Part shown: positions 1 to 5,678 of the stretch, one piece after another | Position numbering within the stretch: position 1 is the stretch's first letter | Layout of the letters: each line of letters starts with the position of its first letter | NCBI GenBank assembly: GCA_946886325.1 | Contig: CAMPIK010000189.1 | Location: forward strand, 1-5,678 | DNA: 5,678 nt | From: an uncultured Shinella sp. | GTDB taxonomy: Bacteria; Pseudomonadota; Alphaproteobacteria; Rhizobiales; Rhizobiaceae | Reading direction: 5' to 3' | The notes under the pieces: model-generated | Database searches by the model: none | What the model was told of the DNA's origin: nothing | What the model saw: only the letters and a program-made list of their open reading frames with translations | Translations under genes and position numbers: made by a program

Positions 1-2
1 GG

Positions 3-227
3 GTTGGTCTATCTCGTCCGTCAATCGCCAATATCGAAAAGGGCAGACAGCAAGTATCAGTCATTCAACTTGTATTGTTCGCCGGGGTCATTGGAATTTC
101 GGCTGAAGAACTTATACCTTTGAGAAAAAATGCCGGAAAATCCCCACTTTCATCGGCTCTGCCCGAGAAGGCGAGTCGGTATAAGGATTGGGTAGACAAA
201 CTGCAAGGAACGTCGAATGCGACGTAA
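3..227 (+). CDS. XRE-family helix-turn-helix regulator, 3' part only (5' end outside window)
   Basis: Reading from base 3 gives 74 residues to a TAA stop at 225-227, with no start in the window, so the gene enters from the left. The first ~40 residues look like the second half of an XRE/Cro-CI HTH domain: a recognition-helix stretch GLSRPSIANIEKGRQ, then a helix resembling the usual 'tLyrLAaaLGvsaeeLlp' pattern (here VIQLVLFAGVIGISAEELIPL). A charged 30-residue tail follows. Proteins of this type bind operator DNA, often their own promoter. The gene overlaps the metallopeptidase gene by 11 bp, so the two are almost certainly co-transcribed and translationally coupled. Base composition is AT-rich compared with the rest of the window. 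Function as repressor or antitoxin for its partner is inferred from the pairing, not visible in the sequence. Confidence 0.85.
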   Translation, partial: VGLSRPSIANIEKGRQQVSVIQLVLFAGVIGISAEELIPLRKNAGKSPLSSALPEKASRYKDWVDKLQGTSNAT

Positions 228-753
228 AGTATGGCTTGATCCAGCTAGGATCGGAGAAATTCGAAGGAAAGTAAAAATCCTTTTGCGTTCGGTGGGATAT
301 AGTGCGCCACCGACGAAATTGGAGAGCATTGCAAATTTTCTTGGGATTTCAATAAAGTATGCCCCATATTCAGAAGGCGAATTGGCCGGAATGTTGTTAT
401 TTCATCCTGAGCCAATTATCGCAATTAATTCTGCACATCATAAGAATCGGCAGAGATTTACGATAGCCCATGAAATTGGCCATTTTCTACTTCACGAGAA
501 TGAAGATGTTCATATTGATGAAAGAATGATTGTCCTTTATAGAGATGAGCACTCATCGCTTGCAATAAATGAAAAGGAAGTTGAGGCCAATCAATTTGCG
601 GCGGAACTGTTGATGCCGCGCGGAGTGCTTCTAAATGACTTGGAGAGTATGCCCCTCGACGTAGAGGAAGATCGACAAGTCACAGAACTTGCCAAAAAGT
701 ATGGCGTCAGTCAGCAGGCCATGGCGTTTCGTATTGCAAACATACTCTCTTAA
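217..753 (+). CDS. ImmA/IrrE family zinc metallo-endopeptidase (COG2856-type)
   Basis: The 178-residue protein carries the gluzincin-like motif HEIGH at residues 85-89, inside the family signature RFTIAHEIGHFLLH. A second family signature, EVEANQFAAELLMP, lies at 121-134 and supplies the probable third zinc-ligand glutamate (E121 or E123). The C-terminal stretch VTELAKKYGVSQQAMAFRI is also typical: a helical segment after the protease core. Relatives include ImmA of ICEBs1, which cleaves the ImmR repressor, and deinococcal IrrE/PprI, which cleaves DdrO. The usual substrate is therefore an XRE repressor, often encoded next door, as here. The ATG at 217 has a good Shine-Dalgarno sequence AAGGA at 205-209 (spacer 7) within the end of the upstream regulator. 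Codons are AT-rich, unlike the neighbouring core genes, which suggests transfer. It ends 12 bp from the convergent lepA stop. A role in phage or mobile-element induction, toxin-antitoxin or defence is inferred and cannot be decided here. Confidence 0.92.
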   Translation: MRRKVWLDPARIGEIRRKVKILLRSVGYSAPPTKLESIANFLGISIKYAPYSEGELAGMLLFHPEPIIAINSAHHKNRQRFTIAHEIGHFLLHENEDVHIDERMIVLYRDEHSSLAINEKEVEANQFAAELLMPRGVLLNDLESMPLDVEEDRQVTELAKKYGVSQQAMAFRIANILS

Positions 754-765
754 TTCTCAAGCCTC

Positions 766-2598
766 TCACTCATCCCCCATCTTCAGCGCGGCGATGAACG
801 CCTCCTGCGGGATGTCCACCTTGCCGAACTGGCGCATGCGCTTCTTGCCGGCCTTCTGCTTGTCGAGCAGCTTGCGCTTGCGGGTGGCGTCGCCGCCGTA
901 GCATTTGGCGGTCACGTCCTTGCGGAGCGCCGAGATGGTCTCTCGGGCGATCACGTTCCCTCCAATTGCTGCTTGGATCGGGATCTTGAACATGTGCTTC
1001 GGGATCAGTTCCTTCAGCTTCTCGCACATGTCGCGGCCGCGCTTTTCGGCGGCCATGCGGTGGACCATCATCGACAGCGCATCGACCGGCTCGCCATTGA
1101 CGAGGATCGACATCTTCACCAGATGGCCTTCCTGGTGGTTGGTGATCTGGTAGTCGAAGGAGGCATAGCCCTTGGAGATCGACTTCAGCCGGTCGTAGAA
1201 GTCGAAGACGACCTCGTTCAGCGGCAGGTCGTAGGTCAGCATCGCGCGGCTGCCGACATAGGTCAGCTCGATCTGGATGCCGCGCCGGTCCTGGCAGAGC
1301 TTCAGGATGCCGCCGAGATAATCGTCCGGCGTCAGGATGGTGGCGCGGATCCACGGTTCGTGGATCTCGGCGATCTTGACGACATCAGGCATGTCGGCCG
1401 GATTGTGCAGCTCGCGCTCGGTACCGTCAGTCATGAAGAGCTTGTAGACGACCGAGGGTGCCGTCGCGATCAGGTCGAGGTCGAACTCGCGCTCCAGACG
1501 CTCCTGGATGATCTCGAGGTGCAGAAGCCCGAGGAAGCCGCAGCGGAAGCCGAAGCCGAGGGCTGCGGACGATTCCATCTCGAAGGAGAAGGACGCATCG
1601 TTGAGGCGAAGCTTGCCCATGGCGGCGCGCAGATCCTCGAAGTCGGCGGCATCGACCGGGAACAGGCCGCAGAACACCACCGGCTGCGCCGGCTTGAAGC
1701 CCGGCAGCATGTTGGCGGTCGGGCGCTTGTCCTCGGTGATCGTATCGCCGACGCGGGTATCGGCGACTTCCTTGATCGACGCCGTGATGAAGCCGATCTC
1801 GCCCGGTCCGAGCGCATCGACAGTGACCATCTTCGGCGTGATGACGCCGACGCGCTCTACATGGTATTTCGCGTCCGTGCCCATCATGCGGATGGTCTGG
1901 CCCTTCTTCAGCACGCCGTCGAGGATGCGCACGAGCACGATGACGCCGAGATAGGTGTCGTACCAGCTATCGACGAGCAGCGCCTTCAGCGGCGCGGTCT
2001 CGCCGCCCTCGCTCTTCGGCGCCGGCAACTGGTGCACGATCGCTTCCAGCACATCGGGAATGCCGAGGCCGGTCTTGGCGGAGATCAGCACGGCCTCTGA
2101 TGCGTCGATGCCGATGACCTCCTCGATCTGCTCGCGGATGCGGTCGGGTTCGGCGGCCGGCAGGTCGATCTTGTTGAGGACGGTGACGATCTCGTGGTTG
2201 TTGTCGATCGCCTGGTAGACGTTGGCGAGCGTCTGGGCTTCCACGCCCTGCGACGCGTCGACGACGAGCAGCGAGCCTTCGCAGGCAGACAGCGACCGCG
2301 ACACCTCATAGGCGAAGTCGACATGGCCGGGCGTGTCGATCAGGTTGAGCACATAGGTCTCGCCGTTCTTCGCGACATAGTGCAGCCGCACGGTCTGCGC
2401 CTTGATGGTGATGCCGCGCTCGCGCTCGATCTCCATGTTGTCGAGCACCTGCTCGCTCATCTCGCGCTCGGCAAGGCCGCCGGTCGACTGGATCAGCCGG
2501 TCGGCAAGCGTCGACTTGCCATGGTCGATATGGGCGACGATGGAAAAGTTGCGGATATGGTCGAGGGGTATCGAGGTGCTGTTGCTCATGCGCGCCAT
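766..2598 (-). CDS. lepA: Elongation factor 4 (LepA), ribosome-associated translational GTPase
   Basis: The 610-residue product is a full-length LepA/EF4 (E. coli protein about 599 aa). It is a cytoplasmic GTPase that acts on ribosomes; back-translocation and a role in translation initiation or 30S biogenesis have both been proposed. GTPase motifs are all present: P-loop AHIDHGKST at 22-30, switch region RERGIT at 59-64, DTPGH at 88-92 and NKID at 142-145. Domains II, III and V follow, then the LepA-specific C-terminal domain with the basic stretch [20 protein letters not shown], and an intact end ALKMGDE. There is no EF-G domain IV, as expected. I place the start at 2598 (MARMS) because a GGGGA ribosome-binding site at 2609-2613 lies 10 nt upstream and the family begins just before [15 protein letters not shown]. 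An ATG at 2589 is the alternative. The reading frame stays open to 2754, but that extension is not LepA-like. The protein is strikingly rhizobial. A GNAT gene lies 83 bp upstream in the same direction. Confidence 0.98.
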   Translation of the reverse strand: MARMSNSTSIPLDHIRNFSIVAHIDHGKSTLADRLIQSTGGLAEREMSEQVLDNMEIERERGITIKAQTVRLHYVAKNGETYVLNLIDTPGHVDFAYEVSRSLSACEGSLLVVDASQGVEAQTLANVYQAIDNNHEIVTVLNKIDLPAAEPDRIREQIEEVIGIDASEAVLISAKTGLGIPDVLEAIVHQLPAPKSEGGETAPLKALLVDSWYDTYLGVIVLVRILDGVLKKGQTIRMMGTDAKYHVERVGVITPKMVTVDALGPGEIGFITASIKEVADTRVGDTITEDKRPTANMLPGFKPAQPVVFCGLFPVDAADFEDLRAAMGKLRLNDASFSFEMESSAALGFGFRCGFLGLLHLEIIQERLEREFDLDLIATAPSVVYKLFMTDGTERELHNPADMPDVVKIAEIHEPWIRATILTPDDYLGGILKLCQDRRGIQIELTYVGSRAMLTYDLPLNEVVFDFYDRLKSISKGYASFDYQITNHQEGHLVKMSILVNGEPVDALSMMVHRMAAEKRGRDMCEKLKELIPKHMFKIPIQAAIGGNVIARETISALRKDVTAKCYGGDATRKRKLLDKQKAGKKRMRQFGKVDIPQEAFIAALKMGDE

Positions 2599-2644
2599 AT
2601 AGCAGCGGTCCCCGGCCTCGACTAGCGGGCGAAGGCGCGAAAAC

Positions 2645-2669
2645 CGCAGAAAAGAAGGGCCTGACGGCC
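2645..2669 (-). terminator. Possible weak intrinsic terminator between GNAT gene and lepA
   Basis: On the minus strand, shortly after the GNAT stop, a short G/C stem GGCC-GTCA-GGCC (2669-2658) is followed by a pyrimidine-rich run CTTCTTTTCT. The stem is only 4 bp and the T-run is interrupted, so it may do little. If it works, it would partly separate GNAT transcription from lepA. Confidence 0.22.
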
Positions 2670-2681
2670 GGCAGCAGTGCT

Positions 2682-3284
2682 TTAGCCGCCGATGTCGCGG
2701 AGCCAGAAGGAGAGCGGCTTGGGGCTTTCCGCGTCCTCGTCGAGATCGCGCCATGTGAAGGTGGTGCGAAGCTCCGGATGATGCCGGTAGCCGCGCTTCG
2801 TCCAGAAGTCGTTGAGCGGCACGTATCCGGCCGGGCGGCGCGGGTGGTCGGCGGGGCGTTCCACTGCGCAGAAAGTGCAGACCCGCTTGTCAAGCCTTCG
2901 GGCCGCCGCCTCCCGTTCTGCAAAGAACGCGACCCCGACCCCGCGGCCGCGATAGGCGGGAAGCAGCACGCTTTCGCCGAAATAGAAATGCTCCTCCGGC
3001 CGGCGCCCAGCGGCGAGGAAGGGCGCCTTCACCGCGTCGGTCTCGTCCTCCATCGGCATGCCGGTGGAGGCGCCGACGATCCGCCCGCCGTCGCGCGCGA
3101 TGACGAAGACGGCGCCGGCCGAGCGGGCATAGGTCGCGAGATAGTTGCGCTCGTAGTCGGGATCGCCGTCATAGAGATAGGGAAAGTCGCGGAAGACCGC
3201 GATGCGCAGCCGGGCGACATCGTCGAGAAAGGGCCGTGCATCCGCGCCGGAAAAGGATTTGATTTCAAGGCTCATGGGGCTCAT
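2682..3284 (-). CDS. GNAT family N-acetyltransferase, substrate unknown
   Basis: The 200-residue protein has the GCN5-related N-acetyltransferase layout. An N-terminal strand-helix part (residues 6-50) contains the PYLYDGD segment. A central pair of strands, [19 protein letters not shown], spans about 57-75. Motif [19 protein letters not shown], contains the acetyl-CoA pyrophosphate-binding loop RGRGVG at 112-117. Motif B-like NDFWTKRGY, at about 158-166, resembles the common 'FYeklGF' element, and a closing strand TTFTWRDL follows. The family transfers an acetyl group from acetyl-CoA to an amine; nothing here identifies the acceptor. The start could be M1 (3284) or M4 (3275, MSLEIKS); neither has a strong Shine-Dalgarno, and I use the longer form. 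It is divergent from the isomerase-like gene with 78 bp between them, and is followed 83 bp later by lepA. A promoter-like element at 3312-3340 faces it. Confidence 0.88.
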   Translation of the reverse strand: MSPMSLEIKSFSGADARPFLDDVARLRIAVFRDFPYLYDGDPDYERNYLATYARSAGAVFVIARDGGRIVGASTGMPMEDETDAVKAPFLAAGRRPEEHFYFGESVLLPAYRGRGVGVAFFAEREAAARRLDKRVCTFCAVERPADHPRRPAGYVPLNDFWTKRGYRHHPELRTTFTWRDLDEDAESPKPLSFWLRDIGG

Positions 3285-3290
3285 CGGGCA

Positions 3291-3318
3291 TTTTCAGCGG
3301 CTCGTCGCTCGGTTATAT
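3291..3318 (+). promoter_or_regulatory. Candidate promoter for the isomerase-like gene, sharing the -10 AT block
   Basis: On the plus strand, TTTTCA (3291-3296) and TTATAT (3313-3318) are separated by 16 bp, giving a start near 3325 and a leader of about 38 nt. The -10 covers the same bases as the opposing GNAT -10, so simultaneous use would be mutually exclusive. The match to consensus is poorer than for the minus-strand element. Confidence 0.3.
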
Positions 3319-3340
3319 CGGGGACCATCCATACCGCCAA
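3312..3340 (-). promoter_or_regulatory. Candidate sigma-70-type promoter for the GNAT gene
   Basis: On the minus strand, TTGGCG (3340-3335, 4 of 6 matches to TTGACA) and TATAAC (3317-3312, 5 of 6 matches to TATAAT) are separated by 17 bp. Transcription would begin near 3305, about 20 nt before the GNAT start. The element stands out because the surroundings are GC-rich. It is identified by eye only. Confidence 0.45.
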
Positions 3341-3362
3341 GTGCGCCACCGGGGAGACCGCC

Positions 3363-3764
3363 ATGACCGCCGCCGCCACCATCAAAGCCTATTACGACGC
3401 CTTCAATGCCGGCGACATGCAGGCCTTCCTCGCCCTTCTCGACGACAATGTCGTGCATGGCATCAACCAGGGCGGAGACCAGGTCGGCAAGGCCGCCTTC
3501 GCCACCTTCATGGATCACATGAACCGCTGCTACAAGGAAACGCTGACCGACATCGTCATCATGGAAAACGGCGACGGCACGCGCGGCGCCGCCGAATTCG
3601 TCGTCAACGGCCAGTATCTCGTCACCGACGAGGGCCTGCCCGAAGCCAAGGGCCAGACCTACCGTCTGCCGGCCGGCGCCTTCTTCGAGATCCGCGACGG
3701 CAAGGTCGCCCGCATCACCAACCACTACAATCTCAACGACTGGATTGCCCAGGTCCGGGGCTGA
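3363..3764 (+). CDS. SnoaL/NTF2-fold protein, ketosteroid isomerase-related (TIGR02096-like)
   Basis: The 133-residue protein has the NTF2-like cone fold seen in delta5-3-ketosteroid isomerase, SnoaL cyclases and many uncharacterised enzymes. Its opening IKAYYDAFNAGDMQAFLALL (residues 7-26) is the standard first-helix signature. A strand begins at about 28-35 (DNVVHGINQGG), followed by the 'G' loop helix VGKAAFATFMDHMNRCY and the four-strand sheet ending FFEIRDGKVARITNHYNLNDWIAQV. It most resembles the small 'ketosteroid isomerase-related protein' family, whose substrate is not known. The start at 3363 is supported by a GGGGAG ribosome-binding site at 3351-3356 with a 6-nt spacer and by the family length. 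The position equivalent to the isomerase catalytic aspartate appears to be Gly33, so steroid isomerase activity should not be assumed. Its last 32 bp overlap the convergent transporter gene. Confidence 0.88.
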   Translation: MTAAATIKAYYDAFNAGDMQAFLALLDDNVVHGINQGGDQVGKAAFATFMDHMNRCYKETLTDIVIMENGDGTRGAAEFVVNGQYLVTDEGLPEAKGQTYRLPAGAFFEIRDGKVARITNHYNLNDWIAQVRG

Positions 3765-5028
3765 CGGGTGATGGCGCGGCGACGTCCGTCTCCGCGCCTT
3801 CCACGAGCGCGCCGGCATTCGGCACCTGCGCGCTCTTGATCTCGAAGCTCTCGCGCTCGTCGACCGGCACGGTCTCGCGCGCCCTCAGTCGCGTCAGCAC
3901 GAAGAGCCCGTAGGCGACCGCCACCGCCATCGCGGCATAGATGAAGGTCTGCTGCCCGAGCGCCGGCGTCAGCACCGTCACGAGCAGCGGCACGACGGTT
4001 GCCGCCGTCGACCAGGCGACGAGCAGGGTCGAGGCGAGCGGCACGAAATCAGCGGGGTCGGTGCGGTCGTTGGCATGGGCATTGGCGATCGAATAGATCG
4101 TCTCGACGGCGCCTGCCCAGATCGCGAAGACGAGCATCAGCAGGATCAGGTTGGCGAAGGAGACACCGAGCGCCGCGACGGCCGTGCCGGCGATGATGAT
4201 GCAGGTGAGAACCAGCACGAGACGCCGGTCGATGCGGTCGGAAAGGGCACCCAGCGGAAGCTGGATGAAGAACAGCCCGAACTGCATGACGAACATCAGC
4301 AGCGCCACGTCCTTCTGCGCCACATTGTTGGCGGCCGCATAGATCGGCGTAAAGCCCTGCACGACCATCGACAGCCCGCCCGCGGCCAGCACGCCGATCA
4401 GCGCGACCGGCGAATTGCGCCACGCCATCTTGATGTCGACGGCGACCTTGGCCGGCGCCGGCGGCGTCGGCAGGCGCGTCAGCCCGATCGGCAGGATGGC
4501 GAGCGCCGTGAAGAAGATGACCATGATCGGCGCGAGGTTGCCGTCGGCCGGCATGAAGCCGAAGAGCCAGGCGCCAAGCCCGATGCCGATGACATAGGCC
4601 ATGTAGAAAAGCGACATCGCCTTGCCGCGCCAGTGGTTCTCGCTGGCATGGTTGAGCCAGCTTTGGGCGATGATGAAATTGATGTTGCCGGCCACGCCGT
4701 AGAGCCCGCGCGCGAGGACCCAGACGATCGGGTGCACGCCGAGGCTGATCAGCAGGGCAGAGAGGATGACGAGCGCCATCGAGCAGGAAAAGGCTCGCGC
4801 ATGGCCGACGCGGCGGATCAGCGGCCCCGCCAGCACGCAGCCGAGCAGGCCGCCGAAGGCGACGGCGGTCACCGCCGCACCCGCCACCCAGGAGGCCCCG
4901 CCGGCCCGCGACAGAACGAAGGGCACATAGGCGAACATCACGCCATTGCCGATAGCGACAAGCGTCATCGAGACCACGAGGGCCGTGATCGAGAGCAGCG
5001 AGGAAGGCTTGGCGGCGGCAGGTGTCAT
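3733..5028 (-). CDS. Major facilitator superfamily (MFS) transporter, YcaD-like
   Basis: The 431-residue inner-membrane protein has about twelve hydrophobic segments. Approximate residues are 11-33, 48-70, 80-98, 101-123, 137-159, 166-185, 208-233, 241-262, 268-288, 291-313, 329-353 and 360-380, with a hydrophilic central loop at about 186-207. MFS motif-A relatives are seen in both halves: GPLIRRVGHAR at 68-78 (degenerate) and GALSDRIDRR at 260-269. The segment from TM4 to TM5 (WLNHASENHWRGKAMSLFYMAYVIG) recalls the YcaD/CynX-type efflux branch; the substrate is unknown. A polar C-terminal tail of about 50 residues (381-431) is longer than usual and its last ~10 codons lie opposite the isomerase-like gene. 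I start at the ATG at 5028 because the family begins close to TM1; an ATG at 5058 would add ten residues. Neither has a clear Shine-Dalgarno. The gene is divergent from an XRE-cupin regulator, its likely controller. Confidence 0.9.
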   Translation of the reverse strand: MTPAAAKPSSLLSITALVVSMTLVAIGNGVMFAYVPFVLSRAGGASWVAGAAVTAVAFGGLLGCVLAGPLIRRVGHARAFSCSMALVILSALLISLGVHPIVWVLARGLYGVAGNINFIIAQSWLNHASENHWRGKAMSLFYMAYVIGIGLGAWLFGFMPADGNLAPIMVIFFTALAILPIGLTRLPTPPAPAKVAVDIKMAWRNSPVALIGVLAAGGLSMVVQGFTPIYAAANNVAQKDVALLMFVMQFGLFFIQLPLGALSDRIDRRLVLVLTCIIIAGTAVAALGVSFANLILLMLVFAIWAGAVETIYSIANAHANDRTDPADFVPLASTLLVAWSTAATVVPLLVTVLTPALGQQTFIYAAMAVAVAYGLFVLTRLRARETVPVDERESFEIKSAQVPNAGALVEGAETDVAAPSPVSPGPGQSSR

Positions 5029-5042
5029 GGCGAATCGATCCG

Positions 5043-5056
5043 GGTTGCGCGCAACC
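5043..5056. promoter_or_regulatory. Perfect 14-bp palindrome, candidate operator for transporter/regulator pair
   Basis: GGTTGCGCGCAACC reads identically on both strands and lies 15 bp upstream of the chosen transporter start. A second, shorter palindrome with the same GCGCGC core, GGCGCGCGCC (5067-5076), is centred 22 bp away, about two helical turns, on the same DNA face. XRE proteins bind such dyads, so this is a plausible regulator site. GC-rich palindromes also arise by chance in this genome, and no binding is shown. Confidence 0.4.
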
Positions 5057-5132
5057 ATAACGGCACGGCGCGCGCCTCGCTGTCGTCAGAGCGGCATGAC
5101 ACACGGATTTCAGATTTCCCGAGTTCGGCGCA

Positions 5133-5160
5133 TTGACTCCATTATGCGATCCGATAAATC
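5133..5160 (+). promoter_or_regulatory. Possible promoter for the XRE-cupin gene
   Basis: TTGACT at 5133-5138 matches the -35 consensus in five of six bases. The -10 is unclear: GATAAA (5153-5158, spacer 14) or TAAATC (5155-5160, spacer 16). The block is distinctly AT-rich against its surroundings. A start near 5165-5168 would make the transcript leaderless or nearly so, which would fit the absence of a ribosome-binding site before the ATG at 5168. Confidence 0.35.
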
Positions 5161-5167
5161 TACTAAA

Positions 5168-5678
5168 ATGGAAAACGACGACGACGGCATCGATCTGGCT
5201 ATTTCAGCGCGGCTGCGCCAGCTTCGGGCCGGGCAGGGCCTGACGCTCGAGGCGCTGGCCGAACGCTCCGGCGTCAGCCGCGCGATGATCTCGCGCGTCG
5301 AGCGCGGCGAAGCGAGCCCGACGGCGCAATTGCTGTCGCGGCTCTGCACCGCACTTGGCCAGACGCTGTCGGCCTTCTTCGCCATGGGCGAAAGCAGCGA
5401 TCCGCTGGCGCGCCGCGCCGACCAGCCCGTCTGGCGCGATCCGGACAGCGGCTACCGGCGTCGCGCCGTCTCGCCGCCGGGCACGCCGTCCCGCGTCGAG
5501 ATCGTCGATGTCGCCTTTCCGCCCGGCGCCCGCGTCGCCTTTCCGCCGGAGACGGCGCGGGCGGGCATGACGCAACAGGTCTGGCTCTTTGCCGGCATCA
5601 TGGAATTGCAGATGGCGGACGGCCGCGTGCACCGGCTGGAACCCGGCGATTGCCTCTACATGAGCATCACCGAAGGCC
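5168..5678 (+). CDS. XRE-family regulator with C-terminal cupin sensor domain (3' end outside window)
   Basis: The 170 visible residues run off the right edge. An N-terminal XRE helix-turn-helix occupies about residues 12-70, with scaffold LRQLRAGQGLTLEALAERSG and recognition region VSRAMISRVERGEASPT. A linker (71-108) follows, then the start of a cupin_2 barrel from about 109, including QVWLFAGIMELQM and the typical LEPGDCLYM turn. Such one-component regulators bind a small ligand in the cupin and typically control adjacent transport or catabolic genes. It is divergent from the MFS transporter, so it probably regulates that gene and itself (inference). Start choice: ATG 5168 lies just before the HTH. 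In-frame ATGs at 5144 and 5096 exist, but 5144-5167 uses codons (TCT, ACT, AAA, CGA) unlike the gene and overlaps promoter-like sequence. The usual cupin metal-ligand histidines are not seen near TQQVW, but the second cupin motif is cut off. Confidence 0.88.
   Translation, partial: MENDDDGIDLAISARLRQLRAGQGLTLEALAERSGVSRAMISRVERGEASPTAQLLSRLCTALGQTLSAFFAMGESSDPLARRADQPVWRDPDSGYRRRAVSPPGTPSRVEIVDVAFPPGARVAFPPETARAGMTQQVWLFAGIMELQMADGRVHRLEPGDCLYMSITEG

Noticed and set aside
740..800. tRNA gene or direct repeat serving as an attachment site at the island edge
   Set aside because: I see no tRNA-like sequence or duplicated segment within the window; the other end of the putative island is outside it.
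973..2100. Long open frame of 375 codons on the plus strand inside lepA
   Set aside because: It lies antisense to a highly conserved gene. Its composition (runs of D, R, H, E and Q) is the usual reverse-frame shadow of a GC-rich gene, and there is no recognisable domain.
2599..2754. N-terminal extension of the lepA frame into the GNAT gene
   Set aside because: The added 52 residues are Arg/Pro-rich, not LepA-like, and overlap the GNAT 3' end. A ribosome-binding site supports 2598.
2778..3362. Upstream extension of the isomerase-like frame across the GNAT gene
   Set aside because: It runs antisense to a good GNAT gene. The family length and the GGGGAG site both place the start at 3363.
5105..5119. 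Imperfect dyad GGATTTCAGATTTCC as an operator
   Set aside because: Only the outer and central bases are symmetric, so it is too weak to list beside the perfect palindrome.
4075..5136. Long open frames on both strands across the MFS transporter (including a 353-codon plus-strand frame)
   Set aside because: The minus-strand frame 3733-5028 gives a clean twelve-segment membrane protein. The others are Arg/Asp/His-rich low-complexity shadows.
1..5678. CRISPR array, insertion sequence or rRNA
   Set aside because: No spaced direct repeats, transposase signatures, terminal inverted repeats or rRNA-like sequence were seen.

Overview
The window looks like a piece of an alphaproteobacterial chromosome, most likely Rhizobiaceae (Rhizobium/Ensifer/Shinella type). 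The main evidence is a complete, GC-rich lepA whose protein matches, from memory, rhizobial LepA almost throughout, including the MARMS-type start and the ALKMGDE C-terminus. The genus cannot be fixed without a database search.

Layout: (1) Positions 1-753 hold an AT-richer (about 43-45% GC in two 60-base lines I counted) plus-strand gene pair. It consists of the 3' end of an XRE-type helix-turn-helix regulator and, overlapping it by 11 bp, a complete ImmA/IrrE-type zinc metallopeptidase. This two-gene module is typical of mobile or accessory DNA and resembles phage-type regulator/protease switches and XRE-peptidase toxin-antitoxin or defence pairs. (2) Composition changes abruptly at about 754-766 (70% GC in one lepA line I counted), where the 3' end of minus-strand lepA begins. 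lepA (elongation factor 4) is core and intact. (3) Upstream of lepA on the same strand is a GNAT acetyltransferase gene, divergent from a small SnoaL/NTF2-fold 'ketosteroid isomerase-related' gene. The two share a 78-bp intergenic region with opposed, overlapping promoter-like elements. (4) A 12-TM major facilitator transporter on the minus strand overlaps the isomerase-like gene tail-to-tail by 32 bp. (5) At the right edge, divergent from the transporter, is an XRE-cupin regulator cut by the window end. The intergenic space holds a perfect 14-bp palindrome that is a reasonable operator candidate.

Probable working logic: the XRE-cupin protein senses a small molecule and controls the divergent transporter (inference from arrangement). 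The GNAT and NTF2-fold proteins are probably small-molecule-modifying enzymes of unknown substrate. LepA acts in translation. The left-hand pair is the only part that looks horizontally acquired. No tRNA, rRNA, CRISPR array or insertion sequence is visible, and no stretch over 300 bases lacks a gene.
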